Source: Nocardioides malaquae (lineage in GTDB: Bacteria > Actinomycetota > Actinomycetes > Propionibacteriales > Nocardioidaceae). Taken from it: 64,000 nucleotides of DNA. A model generated the notes under the pieces. The model searched no databases. It saw nothing but the letters and a program-made list of their open reading frames with translations, and was not told where the DNA came from. Below, in pieces: positions 1 to 7,500 of this stretch. Made by a program: the position numbers and the translations under genes. Positions within the stretch are counted from its first letter, which is position 1. Each line of letters starts with the position of its first letter. The DNA lies in the NCBI RefSeq assembly GCF_015070385.1, contig NZ_JADCSA010000005.1:186001-250000 (forward strand), written 5' to 3'.

Positions 1-931
1 CACCCAGTGCGCCCCCGGCGAGCGACGTCGAGACGACCAGGTCGAGCTCGGGGCAGCTGACCTCGTGGTCGTCGCGCAGACTTCGGTGGGAGGCGATGAA
101 GAGCTCGCCGACCTCGTCCCAGTCGCCCCGCTCGAGGGCTCGGACCGCCTCGGCCGTCCGCCGGTTCTCCGACAGCACGTGTCGCCGTCTCCTTGCCAGC
201 ACGGGGTCGTCGGGGGTGCCGAAGTCGCTGAGGGCGGCCGTGGCCTCTGCTCGGCGGCGGGCGAAGTCACCGCCCGCGTTGTCGTGACGCACCCCGGTGT
301 CCACCACGAGGAGGTCGAGACCGGCCTGCTCCGGGCGCCAGGGCACGGCCCGCCGGGCGCCGGTGCCGAAGTCGAGCAGGAGGGCGTGACCCGCGGTGGC
401 CAGCAGCGCCACGCTCTGGTCCATCCCTCCTGTCGGCACGCCGACGTGCTCGACCTCGGCGGCGACGGCCGGGTCGACGAGGTCGGGGTTGGGACGCTCG
501 GAGACGGCACGCTGGACGGCACAGATCAGCGCCGCGGAGCTGGAGAGTCCTGCCCCGACCGGGAGCGTCGTCTCGACGTGGAGTGCGATCCCGCCCCGGT
601 GTCCCACGGCCTGCAGCGCCCCCAGGACGTAGGCCTCCCACCCGGTGGACCGTGCGTCGACCCAGCCGTTCCAGCGCAGGTCGTCCCCGCTGCTCATCCG
701 GACGGCCCCCGGAACGGCGTCGGGCAGCGGGCCCACGGCGACCCACGTCGACTCGGCCAGGGCGATCGGCAGGCAGAGCCCACCGAGGTAGTCAGTGTGC
801 TCGCCGATCAGGTTGACGCGTCCGGGCGCTCGCCCCACCGCTGTTGCGGTCACACCGTGGTGTCGGCGGAGGCCGTCGACCGCTGCCTGTGCCAGGTCAG
901 GGGGAGGGTTCGGGACGACGCTCGGGGACAC
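1..931 (-). CDS. galK: Galactokinase, 5' part (runs off left edge)
   Basis: Phosphorylates galactose to galactose 1-phosphate with ATP in the Leloir pathway, in the cytoplasm. The reverse-strand frame gives 310 residues. It shows the galactokinase signature GRVNLIGEHTDY (residues 37-48), the GHMP ATP-binding motif PVGAGLSSSAA (124-134) and a GVPTGGMDQ segment whose Asp171 matches the catalytic base. The C-terminal part lies outside the window. GTG at 931 is chosen because TACGCT on the same strand ends 6 nt before it and because the overlapping GTG at 933 runs into a stop. Divergent from the nucleosidase gene, with 36 bp between starts. Confidence 0.93.
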   Translation of the reverse strand, partial: MSPSVVPNPPPDLAQAAVDGLRRHHGVTATAVGRAPGRVNLIGEHTDYLGGLCLPIALAESTWVAVGPLPDAVPGAVRMSSGDDLRWNGWVDARSTGWEAYVLGALQAVGHRGGIALHVETTLPVGAGLSSSAALICAVQRAVSERPNPDLVDPAVAAEVEHVGVPTGGMDQSVALLATAGHALLLDFGTGARRAVPWRPEQAGLDLLVVDTGVRHDNAGGDFARRRAEATAALSDFGTPDDPVLARRRRHVLSENRRTAEAVRALERGDWDEVGELFIASHRSLRDDHEVSCPELDLVVSTSLAGGALG

Positions 932-937
932 ACGCTC

Positions 938-943
938 AGCGTA
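938..943 (-). promoter_or_regulatory. -10-like box for galK
   Basis: TACGCT on the reverse strand, 6 nt from the GTG start of galK. Spacing this short implies a leaderless transcript; inferred, no -35 element is evident. Confidence 0.5.
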
Positions 944-955
944 GGCGCCCAGCAG

Positions 956-961
956 TAGGGT
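956..961 (+). promoter_or_regulatory. -10-like box for nucleosidase
   Basis: TAGGGT, 6 nt before the ATG at 968; back to back with the galK box, so both genes start from a 37-bp divergent spacer. Confidence 0.5.
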
Positions 962-967
962 CACGCC

Positions 968-1558
968 ATGTTTTCGTGGACCTTTGCCAGCGCTGCCCGC
1001 GACGCCCGGATCCTGGTGGTCGCGGCCACCCAGGTGGAGGCGGCCCACGTGCCCGGGGACCTGCCACTGCTGGTCACCGGCATCGGCAAGACGCCTGCTG
1101 CGGCGCTGACCGCTGCGGCCCTGGCCACCCACCCTGCTCCCGAGACGGTGACGGTCTTCAACATCGGCACCGCCGGTGCCCTGCGCCCGGGCCTGCACGG
1201 CCTCCACGAGCCGACGGTGGTGGTCAACCACGACATGGACGGCGACGCCGTCCGGGCGTTAGGCTACGACCCCGAGGAGCGGTTGCACCTGGCGCCGGCG
1301 GGCGACGGGGGAGACCTGGTGCTGGCCACCGGCGACCTCTTCGTCACCGACCCGGAGCGGCGCGACCAGCTGGCCCTGGGGGCACATCTGGTGGACATGG
1401 AGGGCTACTCCGTGGCGTGGGCCGCTCGTCAGTTCGGTGCTCGGGTGCGACTGGCCAAGCATGTCTCGGACAAGGCTGACGCCTCCGCCCTCGACTGGAA
1501 CGCCGTCGTGGACCGCAGCGCACGGGCGCTGGGGGAGTGGCTCGCCGACCAGGTGTGA
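968..1558 (+). CDS. Nucleosidase / nucleoside phosphorylase family (MTAN-like)
   Basis: Predicted to cleave the N-glycosidic bond of a purine nucleoside such as methylthioadenosine, S-adenosylhomocysteine or futalosine; the substrate cannot be told from sequence. The 196-residue protein has VFNIGTAG (63-70), the ribose-contact segment VDMEGYSVA (142-150, the family Met-Glu pair) and SDKAD (167-171), which carries the catalytic Asp of the MTA/SAH nucleosidase family. It is shorter than E. coli MTAN (232 residues). It is a single gene between divergent galK and the convergent LysR-domain gene. Confidence 0.75.
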   Translation: MFSWTFASAARDARILVVAATQVEAAHVPGDLPLLVTGIGKTPAAALTAAALATHPAPETVTVFNIGTAGALRPGLHGLHEPTVVVNHDMDGDAVRALGYDPEERLHLAPAGDGGDLVLATGDLFVTDPERRDQLALGAHLVDMEGYSVAWAARQFGARVRLAKHVSDKADASALDWNAVVDRSARALGEWLADQV

Positions 1559-1573
1559 GGGTGGGGCCGACCC

Positions 1574-2152
1574 TCAGCGTGAGCTGCGGGCCGTACGACC
1601 ACGGACGACACCGACGAAGGCCTGGGTGCGTTCGTCGTCGCGGTCCTTGGGCCAGAGAAGGGCCATCTGGGTCGTCGGCAGGTCGGTGACGACGGCGTGG
1701 GTCACGTCCTTGCGGTGGTGCAGGCGGGCCACCGACATGGGCACGACGACGACCCCGGTGCCGGAGGCGGCGACCTCGATCGCGTCCTTCACCGTCATCG
1801 GCCCGAAGGGCAGCTGGTCCATCCGGCTGGGGACCCCGGACGGCACCCCGAGCGGGAACTGCTCGTCCGCGAGGTCGGCGGCGCTCACCTCGTCGAACCC
1901 GGCGACGACGTGCTCGGTGGGGACCACGACGACGGGCAGCTCCTCGTAGAGGTGCACGCAGTGCAGGTCCTCACCCGCGCCGGGCACCGGCAGTCGGGCC
2001 ACCGCCATGTCGACACCTCCGTCCTCCAGCAGGGCGCGGACGTCGGCCTCCTCTACGGGCAGGAGCTCCAGCGGCTCGCGAAAGCGCTCCCTCCAGTGCC
2101 GGGCCCACTTGTCGGGCGTGGCACCGGGCACGAAGGCGATCCGCAGGGTCAT
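1574..2152 (-). CDS. Stand-alone LysR-type substrate-binding domain protein
   Basis: A 192-residue protein that starts directly with the effector domain of LysR regulators (TLRIAFVPGA at the N-terminus) and has no helix-turn-helix in front of it. LysR effector domains fold like periplasmic binding proteins and sense small ligands; without a DNA-binding domain this protein may act as a ligand sensor or through a partner. Such free-standing versions are frequent in actinobacteria, so it need not be a truncation. The start at 2152 is supported by TAGCCT 6 nt upstream. Ligand unknown. Confidence 0.75.
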   Translation of the reverse strand: MTLRIAFVPGATPDKWARHWRERFREPLELLPVEEADVRALLEDGGVDMAVARLPVPGAGEDLHCVHLYEELPVVVVPTEHVVAGFDEVSAADLADEQFPLGVPSGVPSRMDQLPFGPMTVKDAIEVAASGTGVVVVPMSVARLHHRKDVTHAVVTDLPTTQMALLWPKDRDDERTQAFVGVVRGRTARSSR

Positions 2153-2158
2153 GGGGCG

Positions 2159-2164
2159 AGGCTA
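2159..2164 (-). promoter_or_regulatory. -10-like box for LysR-domain gene
   Basis: TAGCCT on the reverse strand, 6 nt from the ATG at 2152. Confidence 0.45.
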
Positions 2165-2234
2165 CCGAGGTGGACATCGGCGGCATCCCCTCGGTTCCGG
2201 GACATCTGCCCCACTCGCGGCACGGGTGACATGA

Positions 2235-2475
2235 GACGTTCGGGCCGTACCGGTCGCCATCCACTTCGGACGGCCGGACGAGAGCGAGCCCGACCCCTTC
2301 TTCGCCGGGGGAGTGCTCGGCACCCTGGAGCTGCTCCAACACTGCCGCGACGTCATCGGCACCCTGCCGCACGTCTCGTCCCTCCCGGTCCTGCGGCGCA
2401 CGGGCGGTACGCCCTTCCTGCTGCACCGGGGGGGGGCTGATCCAGCACCCTCACCCAGATCCTGGGTCGACCTGA
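2235..2475 (+). pseudogene. Gene remnant with frameshift in a 9-G tract
   Basis: The 328-bp gap between the LysR-domain gene and the SGNH gene is not empty. From a stop at 2232 one frame reads with strongly coding-like codons (third position mostly G/C), including AIHFGRPDESEPDPFF and GGVLGTLELLQHC. It has no start codon and no upstream extension, so the 5' part seems lost. At the run of nine Gs (2428-2436) the frame opens into noise. Removing one G gives a continuation to a TGA at 2473-2475, just 5 bp before the end of the convergent SGNH gene, where a real gene would stop. I do not recognise the family. It is either a decayed gene or a homopolymer assembly error. Confidence 0.4.
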
Positions 2476-2480
2476 GGCCG

Positions 2481-3842
2481 TCAGGAAGCGGAACCGGGGA
2501 GTGGGTCAGGCCACGCGTCGTCGGTGGTCCACTCCACCCAGCTGGTCACCTCGTCGCCGGCCTGCCACGTGCCGAGTTCATCCCCGACGACCGTAGGAAG
2601 ACGGAAACTCAACTCTCCTCGTCCCGTCCAGGTGCCCAGAGGCGCTGTCTGCAGGGCCTGGTCGGTGACCAGCAGGCCGTAGTGCTCCCGCCCGGGTGGC
2701 CGGAACCCCACCGGCAGGTCGAGGACCGTACGGCGCTCCGATCGCACCAGACCGACCGTCGCCGGTGTTGGCTCGAGCCGGAGCCGGACCGTCACGCGGT
2801 CCTCCACGCGGCGCAACGCGCACACACCATCGGTCCCCGCGACCCGCCACCCGGCTGACGGCGCCACCACACGCCAACCCGAGTCCCGGACCGGGATCGG
2901 TTCGACCTCCTCCCGCGGGCCCTGCGGCGCAGGGGCGACGGCGAGGCTCTTGGCCATCAGCTGGGCGATGAGCGCGTGCCCGGCGTCGCTCGGGTGCACG
3001 AGGTCGGACGAGATCACTCCGCTCGGGTCCCCGTTGCGGTGTGCCTCCTCGAAGAAGCCCGACAGGTCGACGAAGGAGACGTTGTCGCGAGCGAGTGCGA
3101 TCTCACGAAGCGTCTGGCCGTACTCCGCCCACTCAGCACCCGTCACCGAGGTCTCGAAGCGACGGTAGGTGTGCACCAAGAGGTGGCACCGCGTCCTCAT
3201 GGCGTCGAGAGCGGCTTCGACGTTCGCCCGGTAGTCGCGGACGGAGACGAAGGTGCTGCCCGGGACGGAGTCGTTCGAGCCGATCATGTGGACCACGAGT
3301 GTCGGGTTGAAGACCCCGATCCCGTAGAGGTGGCCGGGGCTGCAGTAGTTCGCCGACGTCTGGCCCGCGTTGGCGCCGTTGAACCCTTGGATCCCTGGTG
3401 CGCTGGGCACCTCACCCGACGCAATGCCGAGCCGCATGACGGCTGTCTCGCTCCCCCCGGACGGGTGAGCTGCTTGCAGCTGGGAGACGAAGAGGTTGGG
3501 CCACCGGCGCTCCACGGTCGACGCCCCTGCCCCTTGGGTCGTCGAGGAACCGAGGAAGACCACCCGCGGCCTCCGTGACTCAGACCGCGTGCAGGCCGCC
3601 CACCAACGGCCCAGACCGGACGGATTGACCAGCGCGGTGGAGTGCTGCCCGACGCGCGCGTCCACGAGTGGCTCCACGTCTCGGTCGAGGACGAGAGCCG
3701 GAAGTTCGCTCCAAGGCTGCTGACCGTCCCCGACCTTGTGCCGGAGCGTGTCCACCTCGAAGCCGGGCTCACCGGCGGCCAGGACAGGGTTCGCACGGCG
3801 CCACTGGGCCGCGGTGCCACGACGCAGCTGGATCCGAGTCAC
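2481..3842 (-). CDS. SGNH/GDSL hydrolase with Mtd-type N-terminal domain
   Basis: A 453-residue two-part protein. Residues 1-50 (RIQLRRGTAAQW, then AAGEPGFEVDT and KVGDG) match the N-terminal domain of the phage major tropism determinant, normally found at the base of tail fibres and adhesins. Residues 90-300 form an SGNH esterase: block I FLGSSTTQG (96-104, nucleophile probably Ser100), block III GSND (188-191) and block V DLVHPSDAGH (280-289, catalytic Asp and His). A C-terminal region of about 150 residues is unassigned. It has no signal peptide of its own. The GTG start overlaps the stop of the preceding 45-residue ORF (GTGA), with GGAGG 6 nt before it, so the two are translationally coupled. 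Substrate unknown; probably an ester-bearing glycan. Confidence 0.8.
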   Translation of the reverse strand: MTRIQLRRGTAAQWRRANPVLAAGEPGFEVDTLRHKVGDGQQPWSELPALVLDRDVEPLVDARVGQHSTALVNPSGLGRWWAACTRSESRRPRVVFLGSSTTQGAGASTVERRWPNLFVSQLQAAHPSGGSETAVMRLGIASGEVPSAPGIQGFNGANAGQTSANYCSPGHLYGIGVFNPTLVVHMIGSNDSVPGSTFVSVRDYRANVEAALDAMRTRCHLLVHTYRRFETSVTGAEWAEYGQTLREIALARDNVSFVDLSGFFEEAHRNGDPSGVISSDLVHPSDAGHALIAQLMAKSLAVAPAPQGPREEVEPIPVRDSGWRVVAPSAGWRVAGTDGVCALRRVEDRVTVRLRLEPTPATVGLVRSERRTVLDLPVGFRPPGREHYGLLVTDQALQTAPLGTWTGRGELSFRLPTVVGDELGTWQAGDEVTSWVEWTTDDAWPDPLPGSAS

Positions 3843-3976
3843 GGCTCGCCTCCGTCGAGGACGTCCTCGACGGACTCCGCCTGCGCCGCTGGCGCTGACG
3901 TGAGGGCGGCGGCGCCGCCGAGGATGACCGCCAGGAGACCACGCCGCGAGGGCTGTCCTTCACGCACCGGGTTCAC
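3839..3976 (-). CDS. 45-residue signal-peptide-like small protein
   Basis: Small ORF between the collagen-like gene and the SGNH gene. GTG at 3976 overlaps the TGA of the upstream gene (GTGA), with GGAGG 6 nt before it. The product has a basic start with a twin-arginine-like SRRGLLA motif, then a hydrophobic stretch ([17 protein letters not shown]) ending in an AQA cleavage site. What would remain after cleavage is only [12 protein letters not shown]. So it is nearly all export signal. The SGNH protein encoded next lacks a signal peptide; a -1 shift at the GTGA junction would join the two in one secreted polypeptide. Whether it is a coupling leader, a micropeptide or half of a split secreted enzyme cannot be decided here. 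Confidence 0.6.
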   Translation of the reverse strand: MNPVREGQPSRRGLLAVILGGAAALTSAPAAQAESVEDVLDGGEP

Positions 3977-4521
3977 GGAGCGCCTCCGTCGATCACGGCG
4001 CCAGCGCCTTCTCCCGCAGGTCCTGGCTCACCCCGGGGCCCCTGCTCACCCCGGGGGCCCTGCTCCCCACGGGGACCGGGTTCCCCCTGCTCACCCTGTT
4101 GACCTTCGGGGCCCTGGGGACCCTCGGCACCTCGGGGGCCAACTGGGCCCGCAACCCCTGGCCTGCCCGGCGTTCCGGTGGCGCCGTCGGCTCCCCGTGG
4201 TCCCGTCGGGCCCATGGCGCCCTCGGGTCCCACCGCTCCGGCTGGACCGGCTGGACCGGCTGGACCCGGGGCGCCTCTCATCGAGACGGTCCGCATCCGC
4301 GCGCCGCGGGGACACTTCCGCTTACCGGATCGCGCCGGCGCCACGATGACGCCCCGCTTGACGCAGGCCTTGACCTTTGCGGCGGGAGCGGCGGCCTGGG
4401 AGGTGGCCTCCTCGGACGGCACCGGTCCGCTCGGACTCTCCAACAGCGTCACCGCGCTGGCTCCCGACGCTGCCACGACAACGACCAGCGCCCCCGCAAC
4501 CATCGTTGCTCTCATGCTCAT
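3973..4521 (-). CDS. Secreted collagen-like Gly-X-Y repeat protein
   Basis: A 182-residue protein. An N-terminal signal peptide (hydrophobic residues 8-23) is followed by a linker with two cysteines (53 and 70). About 30 uninterrupted Gly-X-Y triplets follow (residues 83-172), including three GPRGEQ-type units near the end, then a short tail ending DGGAP. Bacterial collagen-like proteins form triple helices on the cell surface or in phage fibres. It is first in a three-gene operon with the signal-peptide ORF and the SGNH hydrolase; the stop codon overlaps the next start. A palindrome at 4552-4563 lies upstream. Exact partner or role is not known. Confidence 0.85.
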   Translation of the reverse strand: MSMRATMVAGALVVVVAASGASAVTLLESPSGPVPSEEATSQAAAPAAKVKACVKRGVIVAPARSGKRKCPRGARMRTVSMRGAPGPAGPAGPAGAVGPEGAMGPTGPRGADGATGTPGRPGVAGPVGPRGAEGPQGPEGQQGEQGEPGPRGEQGPRGEQGPRGEPGPAGEGAGAVIDGGAP

Positions 4522-4551
4522 GGGGAGATGATGGGGCTTTCGCCCGAGCGG

Positions 4552-4563
4552 GTTTCACGAAAC
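4552..4563. repeat. Inverted repeat upstream of the collagen-like gene
   Basis: GTTTC-AC-GAAAC, 31 bp upstream of the collagen-like ATG. Position fits an operator or part of the promoter of the three-gene operon; no regulator is identified. Confidence 0.35.
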
Positions 4564-4635
4564 GTCCAAATTCTTGGTCGTGGTCTCGTGGCCGGACGTT
4601 GGCGTGCAGGGACCTGCCGGCGCCCGGGAAACGCG

Positions 4636-4667
4636 GCAGGCCCCGGTCCATGAGGACCGGGGCCTGC
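4636..4667 (-). terminator. Strong hairpin downstream of tRNA-Leu
   Basis: Perfect 14-bp GC-rich stem (4636-4649 with 4654-4667) and a 4-nt loop, starting 8 nt after the tRNA 3' end. There is no clear U-tract, as is usual in high-GC actinobacteria. Likely ends tRNA transcription and separates it from the collagen-like operon. Confidence 0.7.
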
Positions 4668-4674
4668 GTGTCTG

Positions 4675-4760
4675 TGTCCGAGGGGGGACTTGAACCCCCA
4701 CGCCCGATAAAGGGCACTAGCACCTCAAGCTAGCGCGTCTGCCTATTCCGCCACCCGGAC
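4675..4760 (-). tRNA. tRNA-Leu (anticodon GAG)
   Basis: An 86-nt class II tRNA on the reverse strand. The acceptor arms are GTCCGGG and CTCGGAC. The anticodon stem CTAGC/GCTAG encloses loop TTGAGGT (anticodon GAG). A long variable arm follows (GCCC/GGGC), then a T arm GGGGG-TTCAAGT-CCCCC and discriminator A. CCA is not encoded. It reads CUC (and CUU) leucine codons. It borders the accessory pocket at 2.2-4.5 kb, but no duplicated tRNA 3' end was found there. Confidence 0.95.
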
Positions 4761-4774
4761 GAGCAACGAGCAGA

Positions 4775-4780
4775 ACAGTA
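4775..4780 (-). promoter_or_regulatory. Possible -10 box of tRNA-Leu
   Basis: TACTGT on the reverse strand, 14 nt from the tRNA 5' end, giving a start site a few bases upstream of the mature tRNA. No convincing -35. Confidence 0.35.
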
Positions 4781-4856
4781 GCAACACCGTGGGCCAACCG
4801 AGAAACCGGGGCCACGGGTGGTCGGCAGGGTTGCGCCGACCGGCGAGGATGGGGGC

Positions 4857-6203
4857 ATGTCCGACGAACCGAACGCCCGGCCCGACGCCGACCCAGCTGC
4901 CCGTCCGGGCTCCCACGACGCGGCGGCAGAGGTGGTCGACCTGTGCCGTGACCTGATCCGGATCGACACCTCCAACCCGGGTGACGGCACCGGACCGGGG
5001 GAGCGTCGCGCCGCCGAGCACGTCGCGTCGCTGCTCGACGAGGTCGGCATCGCGAGCGAGATCATCGAGTCCGCGCCGGGGCGTACGTCGGTGGTCGCGC
5101 GGTGGGGTGGCAGCTCGGGCGAGGGACTCCTGCTCCACGGACACCTCGACGTGGTGCCCGCCCAGGCGGACGACTGGACCCACGACCCGTTCGCGGGCGA
5201 GGTCGCTGACGGCTACCTCTGGGGTCGCGGCGCGGTCGACATGAAGGACTTCGACGCGATCCTGCTCTCCGTCGTCCGGGCGAGGGCCCGGGAAGGACGG
5301 ATCCCCGAACGCCCCGTCGCCCTCTGCTTCACCGCCGACGAGGAGGCTGGCGGCCACCTCGGCGCCGAGGTCATCGTGCGCGACCACGCCCACCTCATCG
5401 ACGACTGCACCGAGGCCGTCGGCGAGGTCGGCGGGTTCAGCACGACGGTGCGGGGCAAGAGGATCTACCTCATCGAGGCCGCCGAGAAGGGCATGGCCTG
5501 GATGAAGCTGACCAGCCGCGGCACCGCCGGCCACGGCTCCATGGTCAACCGCCAGAACGCGGTCACGTCGCTGGCCGCCGCGGTGGCCCGGGTCGGGGCG
5601 CACGACTGGCCGGTGCGCCTGACCCCGGCGATGGAGGTGCTCCTGGGATCGGTGGCCGAGATGGTCGGCTCGGAGGTGACGCCGGAGAACGCCGAAAACC
5701 TGGTCAGCGAGTTCGAGAGCTCCACCCGCATGCTCGCCGCGGTCATCCGCAACACGGTCAACCCGACCATGCTCGACGCCGGCTACAAGGTGAACGTCAT
5801 CCCCTCCGAGGCCACGGCCCACCTCGACGGCCGGTTCCTGCCGGGCTACGAGGACGAGTTCTTCTCGACCCTCGACCAGCTCCTGGGGCCTGATGTCCAG
5901 CGGGAGTTCGTGAGCCACCAGCAACCGTGGGAGTCGCCCACCGAGAGCACGCTGATGTCCTCCATCACCCGTTCGCTGCTGGCCGAGGACCCCGACGCCG
6001 TGGTGGCCCCCTACCTGATGAGCGGCGGCACCGACGCCAAGCACTTCCGTCGCCTGGGCATCACCGGATATGGCTTCGCGCCGCTCCGTCTGCCGGCCGA
6101 CCTGGACTTCGGGGCGCTCTTCCACGGCGTGGACGAGCGGGTCCCCGTCGACGCGCTGCAGTTCGGCACCCGCGTGTTCGACCGGTTCCTCGACGAGGCG
6201 TGA
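4857..6203 (+). CDS. M20 family zinc metallopeptidase
   Basis: A 448-residue cytoplasmic di-zinc amidohydrolase or dipeptidase. It has the family motifs HGHLDVVP (94-101; metal His and catalytic Asp), GRGAVDMK (123-130; bridging Asp) and DEEAGG (161-166; catalytic and metal Glu). The dimerisation (lid) domain lies around residues 190-320. The ATG at 4857 was preferred over an upstream in-frame GTG at 4818 because the extra residues are low-complexity. It is followed by a convergent DUF5703 gene, as in mycobacteria (Rv2141c region). The substrate (dipeptide, acyl amino acid or succinyl-diaminopimelate) cannot be read from the sequence. Confidence 0.88.
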   Translation: MSDEPNARPDADPAARPGSHDAAAEVVDLCRDLIRIDTSNPGDGTGPGERRAAEHVASLLDEVGIASEIIESAPGRTSVVARWGGSSGEGLLLHGHLDVVPAQADDWTHDPFAGEVADGYLWGRGAVDMKDFDAILLSVVRARAREGRIPERPVALCFTADEEAGGHLGAEVIVRDHAHLIDDCTEAVGEVGGFSTTVRGKRIYLIEAAEKGMAWMKLTSRGTAGHGSMVNRQNAVTSLAAAVARVGAHDWPVRLTPAMEVLLGSVAEMVGSEVTPENAENLVSEFESSTRMLAAVIRNTVNPTMLDAGYKVNVIPSEATAHLDGRFLPGYEDEFFSTLDQLLGPDVQREFVSHQQPWESPTESTLMSSITRSLLAEDPDAVVAPYLMSGGTDAKHFRRLGITGYGFAPLRLPADLDFGALFHGVDERVPVDALQFGTRVFDRFLDEA

Positions 6204-6215
6204 GCCGCTCGGCGC

Positions 6216-6440
6216 TCAGACGAAGGAGAACGAGCGCCGCTGACGGATCACCTTGCGCTTGAGCACCACCGCCCTGCTGCCGTCCGGACGGATGCGCAGC
6301 CGGGAGAGCTCCCACCCTCCGGTCTCCGCCCGCTCCACCAGGAGGCGCCGCACCGCGCTGCGTGAGAAGTCGCCCGGGTAGACCACGGTCTCGACCTCCC
6401 ACTCCACGCCGGGCGAGAGTCGTGTGCGTGCCTGCACCAC
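6216..6440 (-). CDS. DUF5703 family protein
   Basis: A 74-residue conserved actinobacterial protein with no known function, rich in Arg and aromatic residues (EVETVVYPGDFSRSAVR near the start, then GGWELSRLRI). It is likely a small cytoplasmic alpha/beta protein. GTG at 6440 (or GTG at 6437) follows an AGGAGG ribosome site. It lies just upstream of the aldo/keto reductase on the same strand, 11 bp apart, so the two are probably co-transcribed. The neighbourhood with the M20 peptidase and UppP is conserved in M. tuberculosis. Confidence 0.8.
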   Translation of the reverse strand: MVQARTRLSPGVEWEVETVVYPGDFSRSAVRRLLVERAETGGWELSRLRIRPDGSRAVVLKRKVIRQRRSFSFV

Positions 6441-6451
6441 GGTCGTCCCTC

Positions 6452-7405
6452 CTATCCCTGGTCGGCCGAGACGTCGTCGAGGGCGGCGACGATCTCGGGG
6501 GGCAGGGTGAGGTCCTCCACCGAGAGCGCCGACTGCAGCTGGGCGGCCGTCCGGGCGCCGACGATCGGGGCGGTCACCCCGGCACGGTCCCGCACCCAGA
6601 CGAGGGCGACCTGCAGGGGCGTCCAGCCGAGTCCCTCAGCGGCTCGGCAGACGGCCTCGACGATGCCGCGGCCCCGCTCGTCGAGGTAGGCGTTGACGAA
6701 CCCGGCGAAGTGGTCGGAGGCGCCGCGCGAGTCCTGGGGGGTGCCGTTGCGGTACTTGCCGGTCAGCACGCCCCGTCCCAACGGCGACCAAGGCAGCACT
6801 CCCAGGCCCAGGGCCTGGGCGGCCGGGAGCACCTCGTGCTCCACCGACCTCTTGAGCAACGAGTACTCGACCTGGGTGCTGGCCAACGGCGTACGCCCCG
6901 GGACGGCCTGCTGCCACGTGGCGGCCTGCGCGGTCTGCCACCCGGTGTAGTTGGACACCCCCACGTAGGCGGCCCGACCGGTCGTCACTGCGTGGTCGAG
7001 CGCGGCCAGGGTCTCCTCCAGGGGAGCCTCGTCGGTCCACACGTGCACCTGCCACAGGTCGACGTGGTCGACGCCGATGCGGCGCAGCGACTCGTCGAGG
7101 TTGGCCAGGAGCGTGCCGCGTGAGGTGTCGGCGACGCGGTCGTTGCCACGGCGTCCCACCCCGGCCTTGGTCGCGATCACGACCTCGTCGCGACGCACGA
7201 CGTCGCCGATGAAGGTGCCGAGCAACGCCTCGGAGGCACCGTCGCCGTAGCTGGCCGCGGTGTCCACCAGCGTCCCGCCCGCGTCGTGGAAGGCGCGGAG
7301 CTGGTCACGCGCCTCGTGCTCGTCGGTGTCACGCCCCCAGGTCATGGTGCCCAGACCCAGGCGTGACACTCGGAGTCCGGTTCGTCCCACGGCACGCTGC
7401 TGCAT
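6452..7405 (-). CDS. Aldo/keto reductase
   Basis: A 317-residue NADPH-dependent oxidoreductase of the aldo/keto reductase superfamily with a TIM-barrel fold. The catalytic tetrad is visible: Asp and Tyr in LVDTAASYGDG, Lys in IATKAG and His in LWQVHVW. The C-terminal VGARTAAQL segment binds the nucleotide. An in-frame upstream start at 7441 exists, but TACCGT ends 7 nt before the ATG at 7405, so the shorter form is chosen. The physiological carbonyl substrate is unknown. Confidence 0.88.
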   Translation of the reverse strand: MQQRAVGRTGLRVSRLGLGTMTWGRDTDEHEARDQLRAFHDAGGTLVDTAASYGDGASEALLGTFIGDVVRRDEVVIATKAGVGRRGNDRVADTSRGTLLANLDESLRRIGVDHVDLWQVHVWTDEAPLEETLAALDHAVTTGRAAYVGVSNYTGWQTAQAATWQQAVPGRTPLASTQVEYSLLKRSVEHEVLPAAQALGLGVLPWSPLGRGVLTGKYRNGTPQDSRGASDHFAGFVNAYLDERGRGIVEAVCRAAEGLGWTPLQVALVWVRDRAGVTAPIVGARTAAQLQSALSVEDLTLPPEIVAALDDVSADQG

Positions 7406-7412
7406 GGCGCAC

Positions 7413-7418
7413 ACGGTA
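7413..7418 (-). promoter_or_regulatory. -10-like box for aldo/keto reductase
   Basis: TACCGT on the reverse strand, 7 nt from the ATG at 7405; supports the downstream start. Confidence 0.5.
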
Positions 7419-7486
7419 GCCAGCGGCCCCGTACGCACCACGCGCGGCTCGCCGGGACGGCCGTAGGACGCCGAGGTGGGTGCCCC

Positions 7487-7492
7487 TAGGCT
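7487..7492 (+). promoter_or_regulatory. -10-like box for uppP
   Basis: TAGGCT, 8 nt before the ATG at 7501. Confidence 0.5.
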
Positions 7493-7500
7493 GTGGCGCC

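Noticed and set aside
65-958. A 297-residue plus-strand frame at the left edge
   Set aside because: Antisense to galK, whose signature motifs are clear on the minus strand.
2481-4521. A prophage
   Set aside because: Only one tail-fibre-type domain is present; no terminase, capsid, tail, lysis or integrase genes are nearby.
2153-4760. A tRNA-Leu-integrated element with attachment repeats
   Set aside because: I searched by eye for a second copy of the tRNA 3' end near 2.2-4.6 kb and found none; there is no integrase either.
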